DNA from: Folioceros fuciformis
Taxonomy: Eukaryota > Anthocerotophyta > Anthocerotopsida > Anthocerotales
Assembly: GCA_049999805.1 (NCBI GenBank)
Contig: JBNGIO010006264.1
Coordinates: 1 to 22,833 of the forward strand
DNA length: 22,833 nucleotides
Reading direction: 5' to 3'
Of this stretch, positions 1-9,383 are shown piece by piece. The translations under genes and the position numbers were made by a program. Below the pieces are notes generated by a model that searched no databases, was not told the DNA's origin, and saw only the letters and a list, made by a program, of their open reading frames with translations. The first letter of the stretch is position 1; every line of letters starts with the position of its first letter.

Positions 1-3000
1 GCGTATGTACATTCGCATGTGACCCCTCTCACCAACAGCTGCCCGCAGCTCCTGCACACTTACCCCCTCAAACCGTTGAGGCAGAACGATCTTTGCGACC
101 ACAAGAGCACTTTCCTGCGTGGAATCAAACTCGGCATGTTAACTACCCGACAGAAAAACTTCAAGTTGCATCTCACGATCACATCTCAGAAGGAATCTAA
201 TCATGGACCTGCCACAGAAAGTCCTCGATCTCCATCCCACACTGCAAAACAGGTAGCAACTTCGACCGTTCGATGAAGAAGCAGTGAACTGCAGAATCCG
301 TGGTGACATTACAAAGGTATGGCTTCCCAGCAAGAGTTTCGTATAGACCCAATACACTTCCGTGATAAAATGTAGTGTCGAGCAATCTCCTGTTTCCACA
401 GGCATCGCTGCTCCACTGCACAACCGGCAAGATAAGTCAGTACCATGAAAATATGATACATGGTCGTGACGGAAAAACCGCCAGGGAAAATAGGATGACC
501 AAGGACCTTAAGAATGCCGTTGGCAATAACCCAAATCCCATCTGGGTTACACTTTTCCTTGTACAAAACAGTTCCACGCAATTTCATGTATTCCTTGGCA
601 CCAGTCCGGAGAGGTTCCTGCAGGTGGGATGGGAGTGCTCCTATCAAGGGCTGTGCGCTGAGAAGATCCAAAGCAGAAGGCATTTGCACCAAAGGCGGGT
701 TTCGCAGGAGCCTCTTCAAATCAACCTGCCCGTGGAAAATCAAGGTTCAAGATTCTGTAATACTGCCCCCATACTACACAGAATAGAAAACGGAAAAGCA
801 TTACCTGCACAGAGTCATGCAAGTGCAAGATTTCTTTCTCCCCGAGAAGAGCAGCCTTCTCAAGACCTTGAACGTAGTCACTAAGATGAACCAGAATTGC
901 ATGGGTCACTTGCTTCGTCTTTATGGCTCGTAAAACCTGGATAAACAGGTGGCAGATTGCAGACGCATGAAGAGCCCACAATCAATGATGCAGCCCGTGG
1001 TGTACGTCACAATGAAACTGAACCTTCAGGCATCCACGAGGTTGGATGCACATCTTTCAGATGTTGGTTACCTGTGAGAAAGAAACCCGAATGTCTTCAA
1101 GGAATTGCTTGGCCTCCTGCCCTTCCAATTCACTTTCTCCAATGACGGTATCTGCAACCTCGCTTTCACCTGCACAGAGGCCACGATTACCAGCTCCATT
1201 TCCAGCACACTACCTCCGTCATGGCTGCTCCTAATTCAATTAGACCAGCTATATCACTTTGGGCAGGTTTTTCAGTTACCAATGAACTCGCGAAGCTGAT
1301 GCCGGGCCTGTCGATGAGCTCGAAGGAATCCTGCTGAGATGTAACAACCAAGCTCTAACCGTTCTACTAGGAAATATGAAAGCAGCTTTTGGGGCACCCA
1401 GTTGGAACTTCTCCACTGAAGATCTTTCAGAAACCGTGGGAAATGAACATGAGGATGAAGTCCCTTCCAGTCATTTAGGACATTAAGATGAGCTACGTCA
1501 TCAAGAGCCTCATCTACAGACCGCATGAGAATAATGGCAGCTGTTTGCGTTATCCTCCCATCTTCCAGCAATTTCCAATAAGCAGCTTGCACACCTGCAT
1601 TTCACAGGCACAAGAATGAAATGAGTTTTGCACACAGAAATTGCTCCACCTCCCTCCTCGTGCTGAAAATGGAATTGCTTGACAAACAACATGTCAGAAG
1701 CAATTACAGACCTACCATTCAAAAATCGTAACCTTGTGTCCTGAAGGTGCTGGTTGCGCAGGGCAAGTCCAGAAGCTGCTGACTGGTGCGGATGTAGGGG
1801 ACGACCTGCGTCAGAGACTTCCTTCAAGCAGCTTATGTAGTCCTTCACAGTTCCCCAGTCAGCTGGACCCAGATCCTCATCTTCACCGAGTTCACCATAA
1901 GCCTCCACAGCCTTGCTGTACATCTCAAACTTTGCATAGTTCAACATAAGATCCTGAACCCAGCAGGCTAAACTTCATCAGTGCATTACGCAGAAACCAA
2001 GGCTCACTTAGGTAGGTCAATAGGGACGTCGTTCAACAGAATGGGGGCAAGGTAGGCATAAAAATCACCCCACCCTTTGCTACAGAAAAGAACTGCCTAG
2101 TTCACATTAAGGGATTCCACTGACAAACCGTAATTTCTGAAGGCCTCGTCATACCCAGCAAATGAACTAGAAACTGAGTTGTAGATCCATTGATAATAAG
2201 AGACAGGAAAACCACCCCCCCTGTGAAAAACACAAACTGCTCTTCATGTGTCAGCAAAGAACTGCGAGTGGAAGAGACGAGATAACCCCAGCAATGCATA
2301 CGGTACTAACTATTCCTCTACGAAATTCTGCTAATAAATTGAAAAGTATCACTAGTCGACATGGTGAACACCTGTGCTTGCGTTGCTTTCGACACATAAG
2401 CATATTCTGACGGTCCAACTTGCTGCACAGCACAAACACTCGCCGTGAATATCCTTCTCTGTACTGGCCGTCTCAAGGTCTGACTCCATTAAGTAGATTC
2501 AACAACTTGCACAATGTCGGCTTTCAACTCTACAAGGAACAAACATTGAGCAATTGTAACTGGTTGCCGCTCAGCTATGATAGGAACTTACAGCTACAAG
2601 CAACGAGAGAGACAACGCCACTGCTCCACGAAGGCCCGACCAAACCAGAACTACAGCCTCTTTCCAATCAAGCCCATAGCCGCTGTATCGAAGACCAGGG
2701 TATAGCACCGCAACAACCAGCAGCCGTGACAGCTGTACAAATACATACAGCATAACCAAGTAACCCCAATCACGACCTGCAGACAAAATTGAACACCGTG
2801 AGAAGGTTGCTGTTGTGACGTGGATGTGAAATAGGGCTCACACGCCCATGGCTTACCAACAAGCACACAATAGCATACCATGTATACTGTCACGGCTTCG
2901 TAGTATACTCTCTGCTATGATTACGCCACTGCGATAGGTAACAACAAATCCAATTAGACTTCACGTGGGCAAACAATAGAATAGCTACATCAAGTGGGCA

Positions 3001-5129
3001 ATATTCACCATCAAAACAAGATAAAGCTGCTGAGCCTTCATACAGTTCAAGAATTCAGCACAAAGATAAGAGGCACTTGTCTTAAAACCTCAACGACATA
3101 GAACACATGCAACTGCAATCCGCTTCCTGTTGATCGCGGCTGTAAAGAGAAGTGTCCTGCACGCATGGTATCAAACCTGAGAATGAAGATAAGTGTGTTT
3201 GCTATGTAAGCAATCATCTCCCTGCCACATGCTCAGGAACACAATTCCAAAGAGCAGCATCAGTAGTTGACACCGAAAGATTCCAACAAGCAACAAATAG
3301 CATAACACGACAAAGAGATCGGTGCAACAAAAAATAACCAGAAATGGTGCATGCTCCTCTCACTCTCCCCAGTGAAAGCCGTCTTTGCAAATGCAGCAAA
3401 GAATCTGATAATATTTTGACAAGTTACAGGTCCCACATTTAATTCTCAAGCATTTATTCAAGGACAAGTGCAGGTCCTCATGATGACTGGATGGTGAACG
3501 TACATGCCAACTGTCATCACAGTTAAGACACCAGAAACTTGAGCCTCATCTTCTGCCTGTTCAAGTTCAAATGTGTGGCTCAGAAATGCTGCCAAATCAA
3601 GAAACCTTGCTGCCCAAAAAACTGTCTAGCTCTTGCCAATCGACGACCTTACCACAAAGAATGCCATATAACTGGCTGTGAATGTGAGGGTGATCTCAAT
3701 CACTGTATCATTGAATACAGTCCCGAGCCAGATGATGGATACCAGCCCAAAGGCAACACCCAGGGCAACTCTGCAAAACACCACAGTTCTCTCAGACCTG
3801 GTGTTTGACAACTAGTGTGCACGCCGAAGTGAGGAATTTCACCCAACAAGAATATTTTAATGAAGAAATTCAAACGATAAAATTTCTCCATCGTTCTTGG
3901 GGTCCGGAAAATACATACGCTCCCAAGGAGACCTGACTTAAGAACAAGATTATTTGTTTCGCGTCGAATCTCTGGCCCAGCGTCATTCTCAGAAATAGAC
4001 GATAAACCACGATAGCCACTCTGTTCTACAAGAACACCAACCACAGTAATGAGACGTAAGGTTCTTCATCGCAACCTTCCTGCACCCATGTGCAGCTATA
4101 GAACAAGATAAAGCTGCAATACCCACCCATCGTTCATTAACGCCTCTCCTTCGATGATGGTGCTGAGCTTCTTGCTGGCCCCAAGCTCTTTAAGCAGAGC
4201 GACGACTGCCACTGGGTCGGTCGCACCAAGTAAACCTCCCAGCAAGAGACAAGTGCTCCGATTCCAGCCATACGGAAACAAATACTGATACTCAAAGAAA
4301 CACAGGAAACCAGAACAAGAAAAAATTTCAGAAGAAGCAACCACAATTTCTCCACCCACACTGGCGGGCACAAAAGCTGATCGCAGTAACGCAAAAAAAC
4401 AGAACTGACACTCCCGACCAGCCTACCTGGTGGACAAATCCCAGCGAGAAAGTCGTGATCACCACTCCAGGACCCGCGAGAAGCATGATCTGCAGCATGC
4501 ATCGCTGCAGACAATGCACCCACAATGCACAATGCACCCACAATCCACATTCTTAGAATCAAAACCGTCCCAACCCACCTCCTTCCGAAACAGCTCACAA
4601 ACGCTCCTCCGCACGCACCTTAATCTGATGCACCTCCAAAGCGAAGGAGCTCTCAAACAGCAGCGCCGGCAGGAAGATGAAGAGAATCAAATTGGGGTCG
4701 ATGTTGGACCCTGCACCACCCACAAAACCTCAGAACTCCGGGACCCAGAAAACCGCTCGAATTCCAGCGCGCCCACGACCGCACTCACACATCCGAATGC
4801 TCACTCCCAAAGAGCCCAACCCGTGCGCCGTCCCGTACTCTGCAGCATCCAGCGACGCGGTGAGACCAAATTCGCCCAACACAGAGCAGCCAGCGCCCAG
4901 CCTTTCTCCCTGCAATCCAGACCGTTCACTCACCAAGCGCGCCCAGCCCGACTCCCAGCAGCAGCAGAGCGACCGTGTAGGGCACCCGGCTGCCCCGCAG
5001 AAGCTGGCGGCACAGAATTCCGAGGGCCAGGGAGAGCCCGATGAAGAGCATTGCTACCTCTGGGCCTGCGTGCTGGCCTTCCCCAGGGCTGGCCACGGGG
5101 GCGACGAGGGGAGCCTGGGAGACCTCCAT
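1..5129 (-). CDS. SOS1: SOS1-type plasma-membrane Na+/H+ antiporter (NHX7/8 class), 3' end off the window
   Basis: Exports Na+ from the cytosol in exchange for H+. Exons read 5129-4934, 4839-4789, 4710-4619, 4504-4427, 4284-4127, 4020-3919, 3770-3653, 3556-3504, 3404-3339, 3221-3177, 2928-2879, 2776-2592, (2418-2372 tentative), 2261-2129, 1953-1716, 1594-1280, 1169-1072, 936-805, 725-507, 415-209, 114-1. All phases join except across the tentative exon. Visible family blocks include LLRGSRVPYTVALLLLG near the start, FLPALLFESSF, GATDPVAVVALLKELGASKK, IIEGEALMNDG, FNDTVIEITLT, GYGLDWKEAVVLVWSGLRGA and INGSTTQF (the membrane antiporter domain). The cytosolic part then has EDLGPADWGTV, SVDEALDDV, LLRNPPLV and GLYETLAGKPYLC, the last in the cyclic-nucleotide-binding-like region. 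About 899 residues are present; known SOS1 proteins are about 1,150, so the regulatory C-terminus lies left of base 1. The N-terminus is short, with few residues before the first helix. Family assignment is very secure; some exon borders are less so. Confidence 0.95.
2372..2418 (-). other. Tentative SOS1 micro-exon
   Basis: The SOS1 exon ending at 2592 closes in phase 0, but the exon starting at 2261 needs two bases carried in. A 47-bp segment preceded by AG and followed by GTGTTC would repair the phase and add 15 residues with basic side chains, in a loop whose length varies in the family. Its acceptor (CAGCAAG) is weak. An alternative is a later in-phase acceptor inside the 2261 exon. Confidence 0.35.
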
Positions 5130-5690
5130 CCCGAGCCGAGAGGGGCATCACAGGCACGCACACAAGCGGGAAGCACAGGCTACAAAATTCTCAACATCAG
5201 GAGATATTGCGCAGCAGGCTGCGATCTCTGTGCATGGCACTGTCGGTGCGAACGGGAAGGTGAGTAGGAAGGCAGCGGAATCGTAGGCAACACGAGGATC
5301 AGGAAATGCAAATGCCGTTGTATTGAGCTCCTGATAAATTTGGTTGTCGCCGCCACTTGGCGCTGTTCAACCGGAAGACAAGGTGGACATTGATGCGTCA
5401 CCGTTCGTTGGGACTCACCAGCCTCCACCATTCACAGGCGATCTGCTTCTCCTTAACGCCTTTTGTGAACATACCATCTCGTTTTCTCCTTTCTCAATTT
5501 TCGGAACATTTGTGCCATATTTGGCATCGCAATCACATAGATCCGGCCCCACTTTGCCGCCCTCCGGATCTTGATAGAGTCGGAAGTATCCGCACCCTTT
5601 TTTTGTCTTTGTCCTCAGCTTTCTGGCCTCCAACATACAAAAGAGGATCTCCGTACCATGCCACCACATAGTCCTTGTCTTCTAGTTTAA
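5130..5690 (-). promoter_or_regulatory. SOS1 5' leader and presumed promoter
   Basis: No coding segment is supported here. Short open frames on both strands show no family resemblance and no splice support. By position it should hold the SOS1 5' untranslated leader and promoter. I see no clear TATA box that fixes a start site. Confidence 0.4.
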
Positions 5691-6042
5691 AATACCATTC
5701 CTTAATTTCATAAAATATATAAATTATTCAATACATTACTTTTTTAGGGTTTGGGATACAATATATAATTCTTGGTCTCACACATCCCAACTAAAAAATA
5801 ATTTTAGCCCTTCTTCTTGGAGGCTTTTACTTTTTGCAAACTAAAAGTAACTTTTGTACTTACAAAGTTCTTGGTCTTCCACACGTTTGCTGAAAAATAG
5901 TTTTAGCTCTTCCTTCACCAAGCTTTTGCTAGTTGCATACCCAAAGTGGCATTTGTACTTAAACAACTACCTTGGTCAGAAGTACAAGTACCTAACATTT
6001 TATATGTTTCATTTAGAACTTATTAACTTTACATAAATATTA

Positions 6043-6070
6043 TTCTATATATATATATATATATATATAT
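6043..6070. repeat. (AT)n microsatellite
   Basis: An uninterrupted alternating TA run of about 13 dinucleotides lies immediately upstream of the copia remnant. Confidence 0.95.
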
Positions 6071-6122
6071 CTTTAATCAAACTCCTGAACGTAGATATCC
6101 TACACATTAGAGATTATCTAGG

Positions 6123-6711
6123 CATTTTCGAAAGGAACAACTATCTGATATTGAGATTAATGAAGCAAAATTAACCTATGTTGGTATTCCAGATACTCTC
6201 TTTGCCTTAAGTGTTACTGCAGTAGAGGGAAATCCTTTAACCGTATTGGAGACTTACTTGAGACCCAAGGCAACTAAATGGAAACTAGCCATCAATTATG
6301 AGTATAACTCATTGATCAAAAACAATACTTGCACTCTAATTAGCTTGCCCAAAGGAAGAACCATCGTCAAGTACAAATGTATTGTTATGATTAAGTTTTA
6401 GGAGGTAGAGTTACGGATTCGCTACAAAGCAAGATTAATGGCTAAGGGATATCGTTAAAAAGAGGGAGTGGATTATCAAGGTGATAACGTCTACTTACCA
6501 GTTGTCAAATTTGTGTTAGTTAGGATGCTTCTAGCTCTATGTATTGAAGTCAACTTATAGATCTATCAACTATATGTGAGTACGACATTTCTTTGACAAC
6601 ATTTTCAAGAGGAGATCTACATGGATCTGCCTAAGGACTATAAAGATAAGGCATACCCACACAAGGTGTGTAAACTTAATCGCTCCATCTATAGACTTAC
6701 AACTGTTACAG
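6123..6711 (+). pseudogene. Ty1/copia retrotransposon reverse-transcriptase remnant
   Basis: One frame running from 6123 reads as the N-terminal part of a copia-type (RVT_2) reverse transcriptase. Recognisable blocks in order are a WK-A-N-E-SL block (KWKLAINYEYNSLIKNNT), LPKGR, YKARLMAKGY, KEGVDY, PVVKF, LLAL, EEIYMDLP and KVCKLNRSIY. Four in-frame stops interrupt it: TAG 6399, TAA 6456, TAG 6558 and TGA 6594. No frameshift is needed. The catalytic YVDD-type motif, RNase H, integrase and gag are not seen, so it is a non-functional fragment. Similarity fades after about 6,711. Confidence 0.85.
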
Positions 6712-6804
6712 CCTTCCTATGCTTGATGAATATGATATGTAGTCCCTCAAGCTTATAATATGTATGAGATGGCTCAAACTAAGCCAAAGTAATGAAAAAC
6801 AAAC

Positions 6805-6967
6805 GAAGTTGATTCACTCTCAATAGTTAGCACTATTTGATGAAAGACGTGATCTCATCACACCTACCCCGAGATAACTCAAATTAAGTGGGAGTGATGA
6901 AGAACTGACCAAGTTGATTCACTCTTAGCAGTTCGCACTAATATCCTAAGAAAGACATGACTTCATC
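6805..6967. repeat. Two diverged copies of a ~57-bp direct repeat
   Basis: A segment containing AAGTTGATTCACTCT and ending CATCAC occurs at about 6805-6861 and again, diverged, at about 6909-6967. The spacing is about 105 bp and the intervening sequence is also loosely similar. It lies directly after the copia remnant. Confidence 0.75.
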
Positions 6968-7197
6968 ACAAATATCCTCAATCATCGCATCCCTTTTCTA
7001 TACCCGCTATTCATATAAGCACAAAGACGAGATAAATATTTTAATTAATTATTTAAGAGTAAAATAATTAACATCCCTCTTAGTTCTTGATAATTATTTT
7101 CTATTATTAAAAAAAAGATGGAAAGTCCCATCTACTCCAAAGATATGAAGGAACAACCCAAGCAATACCAAAGGCTAAAAGGTGTACTAGCACCATA

Positions 7198-7415
7198 GAA
7201 CTTCATTCTCAAATCTACCTACTACTCCCAAAATGTCATAATGCGGAATTAAAAAGGGCTTACCTACCACCAATGCCGAAGAAACTACTTGATCTACACT
7301 TGGTGCTAGAACTTCATTCTCAAGTCTACCTACTACTTCCAAAATGTCATGATGCGGAATTAAAAAGGGCCTACCTACCACCAATACCAAAGAAACTACT
7401 TCACCTACAATTCTT
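7198..7415. repeat. Tandem pair of a ~111-bp unit
   Basis: The unit beginning GAACTTCATTCTCAA starts at 7198 and again at 7309. The copies share long near-identical stretches, including AATGCGGAATTAAAAAGGGC-type sequence and CCTACCACCAAT. An open frame crosses both copies because 111 is a multiple of three. I see no protein family in it. Confidence 0.88.
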
Positions 7416-7427
7416 GTTGTTCTCAAG

Positions 7428-7705
7428 ACCGCATTGGCCAATGCTCTTTACAAAGCAATGTTCTAAAGACCGCATTGGCCAATGTTCTTTACGAAGCAAT
7501 GTTCTAAAGACTGCATTGGCCAATGCTCTTTACAAAGCAATGTTCTAAAGACCGCATTGGCCAATGCTCTTTACAAAGCAATGTTCTAAAGACCGCATTG
7601 GCCAATGCTCTTTACGAAGCAATATTCTAAAGACTGCATTGGCCAATGCTCTTTACAAAGCAATGTTCTAAAGACTGCATTGGCCAATGCTCTTTACAAA
7701 GCAAT
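7428..7705. repeat. 41-bp tandem array, about 6.8 copies, each with a 14-bp palindrome
   Basis: Units start at 7428, 7469, 7510, 7551, 7592, 7633 and 7674; the last is partial. The unit runs from ACCGCATTGG through CTTTACAAAGCAATGTTC to CTAAAG. Differences are few: ACCG/ACTG at the start, ACAAAG/ACGAAG, and CAATGTTC/CAATATTC. Most units contain the perfect 14-bp palindrome GCATTGGCCAATGC, which holds a CCAAT box on each strand. Because 41 is not a multiple of three, the open frames crossing it are read-through of the array in shifting frames, not genes. Confidence 0.95.
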
Positions 7706-7778
7706 GGATATGTATTGTCGAAAGAAGGCCACCATTGATGAACCTTGAAAAGAACCCTATTCTTATGACTATGATACA

Positions 7779-7868
7779 CCTTTGTGCACTCTTCGATCAA
7801 CCTTGAAAAGTCCTTGTCCATGGCCTTTGTGCACTCTTCGATCAACCTTGAAAAGTCCTTGTCCATGG
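7779..7868. repeat. Tandem pair of a 45-bp unit
   Basis: CCTTTGTGCACTCTTCGATC...GTCCATGG is repeated at 7779-7823 and 7824-7868 and is essentially identical. A shorter related piece (AACCTTGAAAAG) lies just upstream at about 7741. The period is a multiple of three, so an open frame crosses it. No function is recognised. Confidence 0.92.
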
Positions 7869-7900
7869 CCCAATGCAAACATGCTTGTCTTGCATGGGAG

Positions 7901-8029
7901 AATACTTATGCACTTTGGCATTTGACCTTAGTTCTTTACCAAAGGGTTTCATCAAACTATAGGGAGAAAACTTATGCACTTTGGCACTTGACCTTAATTC
8001 TTTATCAAAGGATTTCATCAAGTTTGTGA
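7901..8029. repeat. Tandem pair of a ~66-bp unit
   Basis: The unit centred on ACTTATGCACTTTGGCA and continuing through TTTCATCAA occurs at 7901-7966 and 7967-8029 with a few substitutions. It is contiguous with the preceding repeat families and belongs to the same AT-rich block. Confidence 0.88.
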
Positions 8030-8399
8030 AGGCATGCATCAAGATTTATTAGGGCATAAGATTAGGGTTGGTCTTCCCCTTTCTTACTTTTATTAGGCCA
8101 AGAATATCAATTGCTCCACAAAACGCGTTTGGCAAGCCAAGTATACAGTATCTCATTAAGTGAGTGTGAGTGAAGAATTTGCTTCGGCTTGAGTGGTGGG
8201 TAAGCCCTTTTATGTCCCTAACCACCAAGTTCTTCGGAACAGTGGTCATTTCCACCTTGTTTTCTCAATCAAGTCTCCGCCTCCTTCGAAATGGAAGGCA
8301 ATATGAAGGTCCGTGATAAAGTATTTATTTCGTTTCACATAAGTACTTTTATGCCTAAAAGGCAATACGATTAGCTCTCGTTCGTTCGCCTAAGCATAT

Positions 8400-8522
8400 T
8401 TGGAAAAGTCGACAGACACTGCCTGCTGTCGGACAGGAGCTGAATCTGGCGCTTGCATCCGGAAGGCAGGGTTTGGCGCAACTCAAAGTTGTGAGCTGTG
8501 GTGAGCGGATCTGCGAAATAGC
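8400..8522 (+). promoter_or_regulatory. 5' leader of the ATP synthase 6-kDa subunit gene
   Basis: Composition returns to that of the flanking genes here, just outside the AT-rich block. By position it holds the leader and proximal promoter of the 55-residue gene. No specific element is recognised. Confidence 0.4.
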
Positions 8523-9002
8523 ATGGGTTACTGGGGGAAGCCAATCTGGCAGGTAGCGGCCCAGGAGGCCAAACGGAACTGGTTTGTGATGATCGGGTTT
8601 GCGATCACTGGAGCTGGGGTCTTGAAGCTGTCCCTGGCGCTCACACGTAAGGGTTGCCTTAGTCTTCGTGACATAGATTCTGAGCCCATGCATGTCATTT
8701 ACATGCGTAGGTCACAGGATTGCCTTTCAGGGATTACGCACGGCTGTTCTGAGCTGCGGGTTCAAGGGCACAGTGATTCGACTTGATTGTGTGATAGCTG
8801 AGCTGCTTGCTTGCCAGGGTCTGACGTTTGACACCTTTTTTTGCATCTGCAGCTGAGCAGGCCGAGAAGTCGCCTTTTGTGAAGCTGCACAGGTTTGATT
8901 TGTACTCTCCGATCTGATCTGCGGTCCTGGTTTTGAGGTGTCTTGTGAGCTGTAGCCGGCTTGTTTTTGCTAGTGGCTTGAGAAGGCTATACATTCAGGT
9001 AG
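8523..9002 (+). CDS. Mitochondrial ATP synthase 6-kDa subunit, plant type (55 aa, three exons)
   Basis: Exons 8523-8646, 8853-8892 and 8999-9002 give 55 residues: MGYWGKPIWQ at the start, a central single membrane segment (FVMIGFAITGAGVLKLSL), then LTPEQAEKSPFVKLHR. This matches the plant mitochondrial F1Fo ATP synthase 6-kDa subunit as I know it: about 55 residues, an RNW-F-GF--TG--KL core and an FV---H-R end. Introns start GTAAGG and GTTTGA and end GCAG and TCAG; phases are consistent. The last coding exon is only G+TAG and completes AGG-stop. If the second intron is not used, the frame ends ten codons later with a different tail. The protein should sit in the inner mitochondrial membrane. 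It is convergent with the CD36-like gene. Confidence 0.85.
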
Positions 9003-9383
9003 TCTGCTCTGGTTATATTGGCAGGAAGGATCAACACTGAAGTCTCATGGGGTAGCGAGTACGGGAGCCTCTGCTTAAGGGGCGGAGGACGGTATGCGAC
9101 GGAAGGACCATGATGTTGGCGTGACCGCAGGTCATGGGATTAGCCCTCGTGAACTGTTGAGGATGGGACGTTGGTGGTGGGGGATTTCAGAGGGGCCGAT
9201 TATTTGACGGTGGTTGTAGGGGGGCCTGTCGGCAGAACGTTTCTTTGGCGCTCAGAGATTGTCTGTCTTTTCAATGCATGTTTATTCGTAAGAAGGATTA
9301 TCCGCTCCAACAATTCGTTGACATGTTTAGGTTAGATTTAAAGTGCACAACATGATGGCATTACTTCTCGATGTCTAATAACC
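9003..9383. other. Shared 3' space between two convergent genes
   Basis: No coding frame is supported. It should contain the 3' untranslated regions of the ATP synthase 6-kDa gene (plus) and the CD36-like gene (minus). The minus strand carries AATAAA at 9286-9281, 98 bases past the CD36-like stop. Confidence 0.6.
9281..9286 (-). terminator. Candidate polyadenylation signal AATAAA (CD36-like gene)
   Basis: AATAAA on the minus strand, 98 bases downstream of the CD36-like stop codon, is a plausible distance for a plant near-upstream element. Only the hexamer supports it. Confidence 0.45.

Larger units (their letters stand above)
5690..8400. repeat. AT-rich repeat and transposon-derived block
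   Basis: Base composition drops sharply to AT-rich from about 5,690 and recovers near 8,400, unlike the gene-bearing flanks. It contains an AT microsatellite, a dead copia remnant and several families of short direct repeats, listed separately. No intact gene is seen. Stretches 5,690-6,040, 6,720-6,800, 6,970-7,197 and 8,030-8,400 show nothing I can name. I did not find paired long terminal repeats, so the block is best read as decayed or nested insertions. Confidence 0.7.

Noticed and set aside
4430-5267. Two long plus-strand frames (204 and 196 codons)
   Set aside because: They lie antisense to SOS1 exons 1-4, which have strong family matches and splice borders; the plus-strand products are low-complexity.
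7428-7705. Regular repeats resembling a CRISPR array
   Set aside because: Units are contiguous with no unique spacers and the context is a plant nuclear genome; it is a minisatellite.
7273-7878. Open frames across the repeat block as repeat-protein genes
   Set aside because: They exist only because tandem copies lack stops; there is no family resemblance and the 41-bp period shifts frame in each unit.
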